Assembly: GCA_037013495.1 (NCBI GenBank)
Contig: CM072808.1
Span: forward strand, 6,239,319-6,303,318
Direction of reading: 5' to 3'
Source of the DNA: Hippophae tibetana
Lineage: Eukaryota; Streptophyta; Magnoliopsida; Rosales; Elaeagnaceae
DNA length: 64,000 nucleotides
The notes beneath the pieces were generated by a model. The model saw only the letters and a list, made by a program, of their open reading frames with translations, was not told where the DNA came from and made no database searches. The position numbers and the translations under genes were made by a program. Positions 9,760 to 21,675 of this stretch are shown here, in pieces. Within the stretch, counting starts at the first letter, position 1, and every line of letters begins with the position of its first letter.

Positions 9760-12700
9760 AAAGAAAATGAATTAGGTTCACATTTTCAAAATCGAAAACA
9801 CATTTGGTAAATATGAGTTACAACTTTCAACGGAGATAAATTTTGACTGAGGTATCAAAACGATTATTATAATATATCAAATGAAAGCTCGTATCAAATT
9901 AAACCATATGCATTTTCCTCAAAAGGAAAATCATTTTTGTACCCAAATAACATCGTTTACATCACTTATTTACTGTTTAAAGTTTTTGACGTACCATTTT
10001 CATTTTACTTACTTCCGGCTTAATTCAATAGAGCTATAAAGGAGATATTGGTGCCGATCAAGGTTTGTTTTTTATATTTTCAATCAATCTCTCTTATTGA
10101 AAAAATGTTGAGTAGAAAAAAAGAACGGAGATTTTGTTCACATTTTCAAACACAAAAAAACATTTGGTAAATAAGAGTAACAACTTTCAACAGAGATATC
10201 TTTTTACTCGGGTATCGAAACGACAATTATAATTTATTAAATGGAATCTCATATCAAATTACACAATATGTATTGGTCTCACAAGAAAAAAATCGTTTTT
10301 AAATAACATCGTTTACATCACTTATTTAGTCTTTAAAGATTTTGACGCACCATTTTCATTTTACTTACTTCCGGTTTAATTCAAGAGAGCTATAGAGGAG
10401 ATATTGGTGCCGACCTAGGTTTGTTTGTTTATATTTTCAATCAATCTCACTTATTGAAAAAAATAGAGAAGAGAAAAATGAAAATGAATGTTGTTCACAT
10501 TTTCAAAATCAAAAACACATTTGGTAAATATGTGTTACAACTTTCAACGGAGATGACTTTCGACTGGGGTATCGAAACAAATATTATAATTTATTAAATG
10601 GAATCTCATATCAAATTACACAATATGTATTGGTCTTACAAGAAAAAAATCGTTTTTGTACCCATATAACATCGTTTACATCATTTATTTAGTGTTTAAA
10701 GTTTTTTACGCAGCATTTTCATTTTACTTACTTCAAGTTTAATTCAATAGAACTATAAAGGAGATATTGGTGCCGACCTAGGTTTGTTTATTTATATTTT
10801 CAATGAATCTCTCTTATTGAAAAAAGTAGAGAAGAGAAGAAAGAAAATGAATGTGGTTCACATTTTCAAAATCAAAAACACATTTGGTAAATATGAGTTA
10901 CAACTTTTAACGGAGATGACTTTTGACTGGGGTATCGAAACGAATCTTATAATATATCGAATTAATGCTCGTATCAAATTAAACAATATGCATTTTCCTC
11001 GAAAGGAAAATCATTTTTGTACCCAAATAACATCGTTTACATCACTTATTTACTATTTAAAGTTTTTGACGCACTATTTTCATTTTACTTACGTCCGGTT
11101 TAATTCAATAGACCTATAAAGGAGATATTGGTGCCGATCTAGGTTTGTTTTTTTATATTTTCAATCAATCTCTCTTATTGAAAAAATATTAAGTAGAAAA
11201 AAAGAACGGAGATGTTGTTCACATTTTAAAAAACAAAAAACATTTGGTAAATAAGATTAACAACTTTCAACGAAGATAACTTTTTACTCGGGTATCGAAA
11301 TGAATATTATAACTTATTAAATGGAGGCTCGTATCAAATTAGACAATATGCATTGGTCTCGCAAGAAAAAAATCATTTTTGTACCCAAATAACATCGTTT
11401 ACATCACTTATTTAGTGTTTAAAGATTTTGACGCACCATTTTCATTTTACTTCCGATTTAATTCAATAGAGCTATAAAGGAGATATTGATGCCGACCTAG
11501 GTTTTTTTATTTATATTTTCAATCAATCTCTCTTATTGAAAAAAATAGAGAAGAGAAAAAGAAAATGAATGTGGTTCACCTTTTCAAAATAGAAAACACA
11601 TTTGGTAAATATGAGTTACAACTTTCAATGGAGATAAATTTTGACTGAGGTATCGAAACGATTATTATAATATATCAAATTAAAGCTCGTATCAAATTAA
11701 ACAACTACCATTTTCCTCGATAGGAAAATCATTTTTGTACCCAAATAACATCGTTTACATCACTTATTTACTTTTAAAGTTTTTGACTCACCATTTTCAT
11801 TTTACTTACTTCCGGTTTAATTCAATAGAGCTATAAAGGAGATCTTGGTGCCGATCAAGGTTTGTTTATTTATATTTTCAATCAATCTCTGTTATTGAAA
11901 AAATATTGAGTAGAAAAGAAGAACGGAGATTTTGTTCACATTTTCAATAACAAAAAACATTTGGTAAAAAAGAGTAACAACTATCAACGGAGATAACTTT
12001 TTACTCGGGTATCGAAACGAATATTATAATTTATTAAATGGAAGCTCGTAACAAATTAGACAATATACTTTGGTCTCGCAAGAAAAAAATCGTTTTTGTA
12101 CCCAAATAACATCGTTTATATCACTTATTTAGTGTTTGAAGATTTTGACGCACCATTTTCATTTTACTTACTTCCGGTTTAATTCAATAGACCTATAAAG
12201 TAGATATTGGTGCCGATCTAGGTTTGTTTTTTTATATTTTCAATCAATCTCTCTTATTGAAAAAATATTGAGTAGAAAAAAAGAACGGAGATTTTCTTCA
12301 CATTTTCAAGAACAAAAAACATTTGGTAAAAAAGAGTAACAACTTTCAACGGAGATAACTTTTTACTCGGGTATCGAAACGAATATTATAATTTATTAAA
12401 TGGAAGCTCGTAACAAATTAGACAATATGCTTTGGTCTCGCAAGAAAAAAATCGTTTTTTACCCAAATAACATCGTTTATATCACTTATTTAGTGTTTAA
12501 AGATTTTGACGCACCATTTTCATTTTACTTACTTCCGGTTTAATTCAATAGACCTATAAAGGAGATATTGGTGCCGATCTAGGTTTGTTTTTTTATATTT
12601 TCAATCAATCTCTCTTATTGAAAAAATATTGTGTACAAAAAAAGAAAGGAGATGTTGTTCAAATTTTCAAGAACAAAAAAACATTTGGTAAATAAGAGTA

Positions 12701-13002
12701 ACAACTTTCAACGGAGATAACTTTTTACTCGGGTATCGAAACGAATATTATAATTTATGAAATTGAAGCTCGTATCAAATTACACAATACGCATTGGTCT
12801 CGCAAGGGAAAAGTCGTTTTTGTACCCAAATAACATTGTTTACATCATTTAATTAGTGTTTAAAGTTTTTGACGCAGCATTTTCATTTTACTTAGTTTAG
12901 GTTTAATTCAATAGAGCTATAAAGGAGATATTGATGCCGACCTAGGTTTTTTTATTTATATTTTCAATCAATCTCTCTTATTGAAAAAAATAGAGAAGAG
13001 AA
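9760..13002 (+). repeat. 9-monomer derivative of the HOR (a b c d e f g g h)
   Basis: This unit returns to the variant set of copies 1 and 2 (ACCATATGCATTTTCCTC, TTCCGGCTTAATT). Type g is doubled at about 11935 and 12296. Private changes include loss of GTACCC at about 10300, where CGTTTTT runs directly into AAATAAC, and ATAGAGGAGATATT at about 10393. Monomer h ends with the e-type terminal segment (TTGATGCCGACC followed by a run of T), a recombined monomer boundary. Confidence 0.8.
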
Positions 13003-15531
13003 AAAGAAAATGAATGTGGTTCACATTTTCAAAATCGAAAACACATTTGGTAAATATGAGTTACAACTTTCAACGGAGATAAATTTTGACTGAGGTATCA
13101 AAACGATTATTATAATATATCAAATTAAAGATCGTATCAAATTAAACCATATGCATTTTCCTCAAAAGGAAAATTATTTTTGTACCCAAATAACATCGTT
13201 TACATCACTTATTTACTGTTTAAAGTTTTTGACGTACCATTTTCATTTTACTTACTTCCGGCTTAATTCAATAGAACTATAAAGGAGATATTGGTGCCGA
13301 TGAAGGTTTGTTTTTTATATTTTCAATCAATCTCTCTTATTGAAAAAATATTGAGTAGAAAAAAAGAACGGAGATTTTGTTCACATTTTCAAAAACAAAA
13401 AAATATTTGGTAAATAAGAGTAACAACTTTCAACAGAGATATCTTTTTACTCGGGTATCGAAACGAATATTATAATTTATTAAATGGAATCTCATATCAA
13501 ATTACACAATATGTATTGGTCTCACAAGAAAAAAATCGTTTTTGTACCCAAATAACATCGTTTACATCACTTATTTAGTGTTTAAAAATTTTGACGCACC
13601 ATTTTCATTTTACTTACTTCCTGTTTAATTCAAGAGAGCTATAAATGAGATATTGGTGCCGACCTAGGTTTGTTTGTTTATATTTTCAATCAATCTCTCT
13701 TATTGAAAAAATATTGTGTAGAAAAAAAGAACGGAGATGTTGTTCAAATTTTCAAAAACAAAAAAACATTTGGTAAATAAGAGTAACAACTTTCAACGGA
13801 GATAACTTTTTACTCGGGTATCGAAACGAATATTATAATTTATGAAATTGAAGTTCGTATCAAATTACACAATACGCATTGGTCTCGCAAGAGAAAAGTC
13901 GTTTTTGTACCCAAATAACATTGTTTACATCATTTAATTAGTGTTTAAAGTTTTTGACACAGCATTTTCATTTTACTTACTTTAGGTTTAATTCAATAGA
14001 GCTATAAAGGAGATATTGATGCCGACCTAGGTTTTTTTATTTATATTTTCAATCAATCTCTCTTATTGAAAAAAATAGAGAAGAGAAAAAGAAAATGAAT
14101 GTGGTTCACATTTTCAAAATCGAAAACACATTTGGTAAATATGAGTTACAACTTTCAACGGAGATAAATTTTCACTGAGGTATCGAAACGATTATTATAA
14201 TATATCAAATTAAAGCTCGTATCAAATTAAACAATTATCATTTTCCTCAATGGGAAAATCATTTTTGTACCCAAATAACATCGTTTACATAACTTATTTA
14301 CTGTTTAAAGTTTTTGACTCACCATTTTCATTTTACTTACTTCCGGTTTAATTCAATAGAGCTATAAAGGAGATATTGGTGCCGATCAAGGTTTGTTTAT
14401 TTATATTTTCAATCAATCTCTCTTATTGAAAAAATATTGAGTAGAAAAAAAGAACGGATATTTTGTTCACATTTTCAAGAACAAAAAACATTTGGTAAAA
14501 AAGAGTAACAACTTTCAACGGAGATAACTTTTTACTCGGGTATCGAAACGACTATTATAATTTATTAAATGGAATCTCATATCAAATTACACAATATGTA
14601 TTGGTCTTACAAGAAAAAAATCGTTTTTGTACCCAAATAACATCGTTTACATCATTTATTTAGTGTTTAAAGTTTTTTACGCAGCATTTTCATTTTACTT
14701 AATTCAAGTTTAATTCAATAGAGCTATAAAGGAGATATTGGTGCTGACCTAGGTTTGTTTATTTATATTTTCAATGAATCTCTCTTATTGAAAAAAATAG
14801 AGAAGAGAAGAAAGAAAATGAATGTTGTTCACATTTTCAAAATCAAAAACACATTTGGTAAATATGAGTTACAACTTTCAACGGAGATGACTTTTGACTG
14901 GGGTATCGAAACGAATCTTATAATATATCGAATTAATGCTCGTATCAAATTAAACAATATGCATTTTCCTCGAAAGGAAAATCATTTTTGTACCCAAATA
15001 ACATCGTTTACATCACTTATTTACTATTTAAAGTTTTTGACGCACTATTTTCATTTTACTTACGTCCGGTTTAATTCAATAGACCTATAAAGGAGATATT
15101 GGTGCCGATCTAGGTTTGTTTTTTTATATTTTCAATCAATCTCTCTTATTGAAAAAATATTAAGTAGAAAAAAAGAATGGAGATGTTGTTCACATTTTAA
15201 GAAAAAAAAACATTTGGTAAATAAGAGTAACAACTTTCAACGGAGATAACTTTTTACTCGGGTATCGAAATGAATATTATAATTTATAAAATGGAAGCTC
15301 GTATCAAATTAGACAATATGCATTGGTCTCGCAAGAAAAAAATAGTTTTTCTACCCAAATAACATCGTTTACATCACTTATTTAGTGTTTAAAGATTTTG
15401 ACGCACCATTTTCATTTTACTTACTTCCGATTTAATTCAATAGAGCTATAAAGGAGATATTGGTGCCGACCTAGGTTTGTTTATTTATATTTTCAATCAA
15501 TCTCTCTTATTGAAAAAAATAGAGAAGAGAA
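13003..15531 (+). repeat. 7-monomer mosaic unit (a b h a2 b2 d e)
   Basis: Monomer types introduced here recur later. Type a2 at about 14103 has TTTTCACTGAGG, an f-like middle (AACAATTATCATTTTCC), ACATAACTT and GACTCACC. Type b2 at about 14466 begins like g (TTCAAGAACAAAAAAC) but continues like c (CGACTATTATAATTTATT, TCTTACAAG, TTTTTTACGCAGC). Both look like intergroup recombinants. The d monomer carries the 14755-15090 open frame. The order differs from the 8-monomer HOR although register is kept (2529 bp for seven monomers). Confidence 0.75.
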
Positions 15532-18500
15532 AAAGAAAATGAATTAGGTTCACATTTTCAAAATCGAAAACACATTTGGTGAATATGAGTTACAACTTTC
15601 AACGGAGATAAATTTTGACTGAGGTATCAAAACGATTATTATAATATATCAAATGAAAGCTCGTATCAAATTAAACCATATGCATTTTCCTCAAAAGGAA
15701 AATCATTTTTGTACCCAAATAACATCGTTTACATCACTTATTTACTGTTTAAAGTTTTTGACGTACCATTTTCATTTTACTTACTTCCGGCTTAATTCAA
15801 TAGAGCTATAAAGGAGATATTGGTGCCGATCAAGGTTTGTTTTTTATATTTTCAATCAATCTCTCTTATTGAAAAAATGTTGAGTAGAAAAAAAGAACGG
15901 AGATTTTGTTCACATTTTCAAACACAAAAAAACATTTGGTAAATAAGAGTAACAACTTTCAACAGAGATGTCTTTTTACTCGGGTATCGAAACGACAATT
16001 ATAATTTATTAAATGGAATCTCATATCAAATTACACAATATGTATTGGTCTCACAAGAAAAAAATCGTTTTTGTACCCAAATAACATCGTTTACATCACT
16101 TATTTAGTCTTTAAAGATTTTGACGCACCATTTTCATTTTACTTACTTCCGGTTTAATTCAAGAGAGCTATAAAGGAGATATTGGTGCCGACCTAGGTTT
16201 GTTTGTTTATATTTTCAATCAAACTCACTTATTGAAAAAAATAGAGAAGAGAAAAATGAAAATGAATGTTGCTCACATTTTCAAAATCAAAAACACATTT
16301 GGTAAATATGTGTTACAACTTTCAACGGAGATGACTTTCGACTGGGGTATCGAAACAAATATTATAATTTATTAAATGGAATCTCATATCAAATTACACA
16401 ATATGTATTGGTCTTACAAGAAAAAAATCGTTTTTGTACCCATATAACATCGTTTACATCATTTATTTAGTGTTTAAAGTTTTTTACGCAGCATTTTCAT
16501 TTTACTTACTTCAAGTTTAATTCAATAGAACTATAAAGGAGATATTGGTGCCGACCTAGGTTTGTTTATTTATATTTTCAATGAATCTCTCTTATTGAAA
16601 AAAATAGAGAAGAGAAGAAAGAAAATGAATGTGGTTCACATTTTCAAAATCAAAAACACATTTGGTAAATATGAGTTACAACTTTTAACGGAGATGACTT
16701 TTGACTGGGGTATCGAAACGAATCTTATAATATATCGAATTAATGCTCGTATCAAATTAAACAATATGCATTTTCCTCGAAAGGAAAATCATTTTTGTAC
16801 CCAAATAACATCGTTTACATCACTTATTTACTATTTAAAGTTTTTGACGCACTATTTTCATTTTACTTACGTCCGGTTTAATTCAATAGACCTATAAAGG
16901 AGATATTGGTGCCGATCTAGGTTTGTTTTTTTATATTTTCAATCAATCTCTCTTATTGAAAAAATATTAAGTAGAAAAAAAGAACGGAGATGTTGTTCAC
17001 ATTTTAAAAAACAAAAAACATTTGGTAAATAAGATTAACAACTTTCAACGGAGATAACTTTTTACTCGGGTATCGAAATGAATATTATAATTTATTAAAT
17101 GGAGGCTCGTATCAAATTAGACAATATGCTTTGGTCTCGCAAGAAAAAAATCATTTTTGTACCCAAATAACATTGTTTACATCATTTAATTAGTGTTTAA
17201 TGTTTTTGACGCAGCATTTTCATTTTACTTACTTCCGATTTAATTCAATAGAGCTATAAAGAAGATATTGATGCCGACTTAGGTTTTTTTATTTATATTT
17301 TCAATCAATCTCTCTTATTGAAAAAAATAGAGAAGAGAAAAAGAAAATGAATGTTATTCAAATTTTCAAAAACAAAAAAACATTTGGTAAATAAGAGTAA
17401 CAACTTTCAACGGAGATAACTTTTTACTCGGGTATCGAAATGAATATTATAATTTATTAAATGGAAGCTCGTATCAAATTAGACAATATGCATTGGTCTC
17501 GCAAGAAAAAAATCGTTTTTGTACCCAAATAACATCGTTTACATCACTTATTGAGTGTTTAAAGATTTTGACGCACCATTTTCATTTTACTTACTTCCGA
17601 TTTAATTCAATAGAGCTATAAAGGAGATATTGATGCCGACCTAGGTTTTTTTATTTATATTTTCAATCAATCTCTCTTATTAAAAAAATAGAGAAGAGAA
17701 AAAGAAAATGAATGTGGTTCACATTTTCAAAATCAAAAACACATTTGGTAAATATGAGTTACAACTTTCAACGGAGATGACATTTGACTGGGGTATCGAA
17801 ACGAATCTTATAATATATCGAATTAATGCTCGTATCAAATTAAACAATATGCATTTTCCTCGAAAGGAAAATCATTTTTGTACCCAAATAACATCGTTTA
17901 CATCACTTATTTACTATTTAAAGTTTTTGACGCACTATTTTCATTTTACTTACGTCCGGTTTAATTCAATAGACCTATAAAGGAGATATTGGTGCCGATC
18001 TAGGTTTGTTTTTTTATATTTTCAATCAATCTCTCTTATTGAAAAAATATTAAGTAGAAAAAAAGAACGGAGATGTTGTTCACATTTTAAAAAACAAAAA
18101 AACATTTGGTAAATAAGAGTAACAACTTTCAACGGAGATAACTTTTTACTCGGGTATCGAAATGAATATTATAATTTATTAAATGGAAGCTCGTATCAAA
18201 TTAGACAATATGCATTGGTCTTGCAAGAAAAAAATCGTTTTTGTATTCAAATAACATCGTTTACATCACTTATTTAGTGTTTAAAGATTTTGACGCACCA
18301 TTTTCATTTTACTTCCGATTTAATTCAATAGATCTATAAAGGAGATATTGATGCCGACCTAGGTTTTTTTATTTATATTTTCAATCAATCTCTCTTATTG
18401 AAAAAAATAGAGCAGAGAAAAAGAAAATGAATGTGGTTCACATTTTCAAAATAGAAAACACATTTGGTAAATATGAGTTACAACTTTCAATGGAGACAAA

Positions 18501-19504
18501 TTTTGACTGAGGTATCGAAACGATTATTATAATATATCAAATTAAAGCTCGTATCAAATTAAACAATTATCATTTTCCTTGATAGGAAAAACATTTTTGT
18601 ACCCAAATAACATCGTTTACATCACTTATTTACTGTTTAAAGTTTTTGACTCACCATTTTCATTTTACTTACTTCCGGTTTATTTCAATAGAGCTATAAA
18701 GGAGATCTTGGTGCCGATCAAGGTTTGTTTATTTATATTTTCAATCAATCTCTCTTATTGAAAAAATATTGAGTAGAAAAAAAGAACGGAGATTTTGTTC
18801 ACATTTTCAAGAACAAAAAACATTCGGTAAAAAAGAGTAACAACTTTCAACGGAGATAACTTTTTACTCGGGTATCGAAACGAATATTATAATTTATTAA
18901 ATGGAAGCTCATAACAAATTAGACAATATGCTTTGGTCTCGCAAGAAAAAAATCGTTTTTGTACCCAAATAACATCGTTTATATCACTTATTTAGTGTTT
19001 AAAGATTTTGACGCACCATTTTCATTTTACTTACTTCCGGTTTAATTCAATAGACCTATAAAGGAGATATTGGTGCCGATCTAGGTTTGTTTTTTTATAT
19101 TTTCAATCAATCTCTCTTATTGAAAAAATATTGTGTAGAAAAAAAGAACGGAGATGTTGTTGAAATTTTCAAAAACAAAAAAACATTTGGTAAATAAGAG
19201 TAACAACTTTCAACGGAGATAACCTTTTACTCGGGTATCGAAACGAATATTATAATTTATGAAATTGAAGCTCGTATCAAATTACACAATACGCATTGGT
19301 CTCGCAAGAGAAAATTCGTTTTTGTACCCAAATAACATTGTTTACATCATTTAATTAGTGTTTAAAGTTTTTGACGCAGCATTTTCATTTTACTTACTTT
19401 AGGTTTAATTCAATAGAGCTATAAAGGAGATATTGGTGCCGACCTAGGTTTGTTTATTTATAATTTCAATCAATCTCTCTTATTGAAAAAAATAGAGAAG
19501 AGAA
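15532..19504 (+). repeat. 11-monomer mosaic unit (a b c d e e/h d e f g h)
   Basis: The first four monomers repeat the set at 9760 and at 1. Two unusual monomers follow. The one at about 17016 starts as e but takes an h-like middle (CATTGTTTACATCATTTAATTAG). The next (about 17356) starts with GTTATTCAAATTTTC, an h-like head on an e body, and has TTATTGAGTGTTT; a close relative lies at about 55797. The d, e, f, g, h series then ends the unit. The short open frame at 18579-18761 is a by-product of two substitutions in an f monomer. Confidence 0.75.
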
Positions 19505-20970
19505 AAAGAAAATGAATTAGGTTCACATTTTCAAAATCGAAAACACATTTGATAAATATGAGTTACAACTTTCAACGGAGATAAATTTTCACTGAGGTAT
19601 CGAAACGATTATTATAATATATCAAATTAAAGCTCGTATCAAATTAAACAATTATAATTTTCCTCAATAGGAAAATCATTTTTGTACCCAAATAACATCG
19701 TTTACATAACTTATTTACTGTTTAAAGTTTTTGACTCACCATTTTCATTTTACTTACTTCCGGTTTAATTCAATAGAGCTATAAAGGAGATATTGGTGCC
19801 GATCAAGGTTTGTTTATTTATATTTTCAATCAATCTCTCTTATTGAAAAAATATTGAGTAGAAAAAAAGAACGGATATTTTGTTCACATTTTCAAGAACA
19901 AAAAACATTTGGTAAAAAAGAGTAACAACTTTCAACGGAGATAACTTTTTACTCGGGTATCGAAACGACTATTATAATTTATTAAATGGAATCTCATATC
20001 AAATTACACAATATGTATTGGTCTTACAAGAAAAAAATCGTTTTTGTACCCAAATAACATCGTTTACATCATTTATTTAGTGTTTAAAGTTTTTTACGCA
20101 GCATTTTCATTTTACTTACTTCAAGTTTAATTCAATAGAGCTATAAAGGAGATATTGGTGCTGACCTAGGTTTGTTTATTTATATTTTCAATGAATCTCT
20201 CTTATTGAAAAAAATAGAGAAGAGAAGAAAGAAAATGAATGTTGTTCACATTTTCAAAATCAAAAACACATTTGGTAAATATGAGTTACAACTTTCAACG
20301 GAGATGACTTTTGACTGGGGTATCGAAACGAATCTTATAATATATCGAATTAATGCTCGTATCAAATTAAACAATATGCATTTTCCTCGAAAGGAAAATC
20401 ATTTTTGTACCCAAATAACATCGTTTACATCACTTATTTACTATTTAAAGTTTTTGACGCACTATTTTCATTTTACTTACGTCCGGTTTAATTCAATAGA
20501 CCTATAAAGGAGATATTGGTGCCGATCTAGGTTTGTTTTTTTATATTTTCAATCAATCTCTCTTATTGAAAAAATATTAAGTAGAAAAAAAGAATGGAGA
20601 TGTTGTTCACATTTTAAGAAACAAAAAACATTTGGTAAATAAGAGTAACAACTTTCAACGGAGATAACTTTTTACTCGGGTATCGAAATGAATATTATAA
20701 TTTATAAAATGGAAGCTCGTATCAAATTAGACAATATGCATTGGTCTCGCAAGAAAAAAATCGTTTTTGTACCCAAATAACATCGTTTACATCACTTATT
20801 TAGTGTTTAAAGATTTTGACGCACCATTTTCATTTTACTTACTTCCGATTTAATTCAATAGAGCTATAAAGGAGATATTGATGCCGACCTTGGTTTTTTT
20901 ATTTATATTTTCAATCAATCTCTCTTATTCAAAAAATATTAAGTAGAAAAAAAGAACGGAGATGTTGTTC
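19505..20970 (+). repeat. Partial unit (a2 b2 d e) ending at the LTR insertion
   Basis: Anchors are at 19521 (a2), 19882 (b2), 20244 (d) and 20605 (e). A further e-type monomer has just begun when the LTR interrupts it. The end of the last complete e monomer carries two private changes, GACCTTGGTT in place of GACCTAGGTT and CTTATTCAAAAAAT in place of CTTATTGAAAAAAT. These recur at about 24284-24320 and identify the paralogous empty site. Confidence 0.8.
20966..20970 (+). repeat. Left target-site duplication (TGTTC)
   Basis: The five bases before the LTR, TGTTC, are repeated immediately after it at 22915-22919. Uninterrupted monomers read GATGTTGTTCACATTTT here, with a single TGTTC, so the second copy was made at insertion. 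Five-base duplications are typical of LTR-retrotransposon integrases. Confidence 0.95.
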
Positions 20971-20975
20971 TGATG

Positions 20976-20992
20976 AGTGCTCAAAAAGCACT
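20976..20992. other. Small hairpin near the 5' end of the LTR
   Basis: AGTGCT (20976-20981) and AGCACT (20987-20992) are perfect 6-bp arms around CAAAA, five bases inside the LTR terminus. The stem might belong to the integrase-recognised end or to the 3' end of retroelement RNA. This is a structural observation only. Confidence 0.55.
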
Positions 20993-21268
20993 AAAATAAC
21001 CATGATTTTATGTACCTTAATTGATTAAAAATACATATATTTATATGTTTTATCATATATTTATATAAATTTGTCTTTTTCGGAATCACGGGTATTTTTA
21101 TTGTTTTTCAGGTATTTTGGCTTAAAAACGCAATGTAAAGACTCAAAGAGGAATATTTGAAGCAATACATCACAAATATATCAATAAATAAGTGAGAAAA
21201 GGTCAACAAACATGGAAAAATCGGACGAAATGGGTCGAAAAGGTCAAAAATGTCAAAAAGACGGAAAT

Positions 21269-21362
21269 CGCGCGCCGCAGCCCAGCCGTGCGCGCAGCCC
21301 AGCGCCCCAGCGCCCCAGCGCCCAGCCGCGCGCGCCCCAGCGCCCCACTCCGCGCGCCCAAC
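21269..21362. other. GC-rich, CpG-rich tract with 8-bp tandem units
   Basis: The tract is almost pure G+C inside AT-rich surroundings. An imperfect 8-bp unit AGCGCCCC is repeated at 21301-21316 and again near 21340-21347, mixed with CGCGCGCC runs. Many CpG sites remain, although repeats in plant heterochromatin normally lose them through methylation and deamination. Open frames on both strands across it are low-complexity (Ala, Pro and Arg) and are not taken as genes. It lies directly upstream of the promoter motifs and may be part of U3. Confidence 0.8.
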
Positions 21363-21381
21363 GCGTTTTCGCCCCATTTTT

Positions 21382-21387
21382 CACGTG
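21382..21387. promoter_or_regulatory. G-box (CACGTG)
   Basis: A perfect CACGTG palindrome lies 13 bases upstream of the first TGACGTCA motif and about 120 bases upstream of the TATA box. In plants this core is bound by bZIP and bHLH factors. Its position within a compact motif cluster makes it a credible U3 promoter element, though a single 6-mer alone would be weak evidence. Confidence 0.5.
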
Positions 21388-21399
21388 CAGCCGCCCCTG

Positions 21400-21430
21400 T
21401 GACGTCATGCTGACGTCATTGATGACATCA
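21400..21430. promoter_or_regulatory. Triple TGACGTCA-like bZIP cluster
   Basis: TGACGTCA occurs at 21400-21407 and 21411-21418, and TGACATCA at 21423-21430, starting 11 and 12 bases apart. Paired TGACG motifs spaced about one helical turn apart are the layout of plant as-1-type elements, which TGA-class bZIP factors bind in response to salicylate, auxin or stress. The cluster is about 80-110 bases upstream of the TATA box. The motifs are seen directly; activation by these factors is inferred. Confidence 0.65.
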
Positions 21431-21508
21431 GCAATTCCAATACGCGTTTTTACATTTTTTAATATTTTTTTAACATTTTTTTACTCATTTTTTCTCTCCA
21501 TCCTCACC

Positions 21509-21516
21509 TATAAATA
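21509..21516 (+). promoter_or_regulatory. TATA box of the LTR promoter (TATAAATA)
   Basis: CCTATAAATACC is a near-consensus plant TATA box. It is followed by a C- and pyrimidine-rich stretch with CTTCAAATCACACC, where transcription would be expected to start about 30 bases downstream (near 21540). It sits just after the bZIP/G-box cluster, the normal order for U3 to R, and sets the LTR orientation as +. Confidence 0.7.
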
Positions 21517-21583
21517 CCCCCCTTCCATTCACTTCAAATCACACCTTCAAACCACACTTCTCTCTTCTTTCTTTCTCTCATTT

Positions 21584-21675
21584 CTTAGTTTTTTTTGAGT
21601 TTTCCTTAGTTTCTTTCTTAGTTTCTAAGTTTTTCTTAGTTTCCTTCTTAGTTTTTAGTTCAATTCTCTTAGTTT
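21584..21675 (+). repeat. CTTAGTTT microrepeat block
   Basis: CTTAGTTT occurs six times (21584, 21605, 21617, 21635, 21647 and 21668) in a pyrimidine-rich stretch just downstream of the predicted start site. Spacing is irregular (12-21 bases), suggesting slippage growth in the transcribed leader. No coding potential is visible. Confidence 0.65.

Larger units (their letters stand above)
1..20970 (+). repeat. Satellite array, left block (about 58 monomers of ~361 bp)
   Basis: A tandem repeat runs without a break from the first base to the LTR insertion. The anchor GTTCACATTTTC recurs at 17, 377, 741, 1104, 1465, 1822, 2183, 2544 (degenerate) and 2907, giving spacings of 357-364 bp, and continues at that pitch. 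All monomers lie in the same orientation. Conserved landmarks in order after the anchor are: ACATTTGGTAAATA; CAACTTTCAACGGAGAT; GGTATCGAAA; a type-specific middle; TTTTTGTACCCAAATAAC; CATTTTCATTTTACTT; TTTAATTCAATAGAGCTAT; AAGGAGATATTG; and TTTTCAATCAATCTCTCTT. Composition is AT-rich throughout. No gene, RNA or mobile-element remnant is visible in this block. Satellite identity is seen directly. A plant origin and heterochromatic location are inferred. Confidence 0.97.

Noticed and set aside
12890-12910. Telomere-like TTTAGG in type h (CTTTAGGTTTAATT)
   Set aside because: It is a single hexamer per monomer and not a tandem TTTAGGG array, so it does not indicate a telomere.
18579-18761. 60-codon open frame in an f monomer
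   Set aside because: It arises from substitutions in one f monomer and crosses the monomer boundary; other f monomers close it. It is a chance frame.
1-20970. CRISPR array or bacterial origin
   Set aside because: Repeats of ~361 bp with no unique spacers and no cas genes are not CRISPR, and the LTR with a TATA box and 5-bp duplication is eukaryotic.
21108-21598. Three overlapping open frames on both strands in the LTR (21108-21377 -, 21192-21413 +, 21212-21598 +)
   Set aside because: They depend on the stop-poor GC-rich tract, encode Ala/Pro/Arg low-complexity sequence and overlap the promoter motifs. No retroelement domain is visible.
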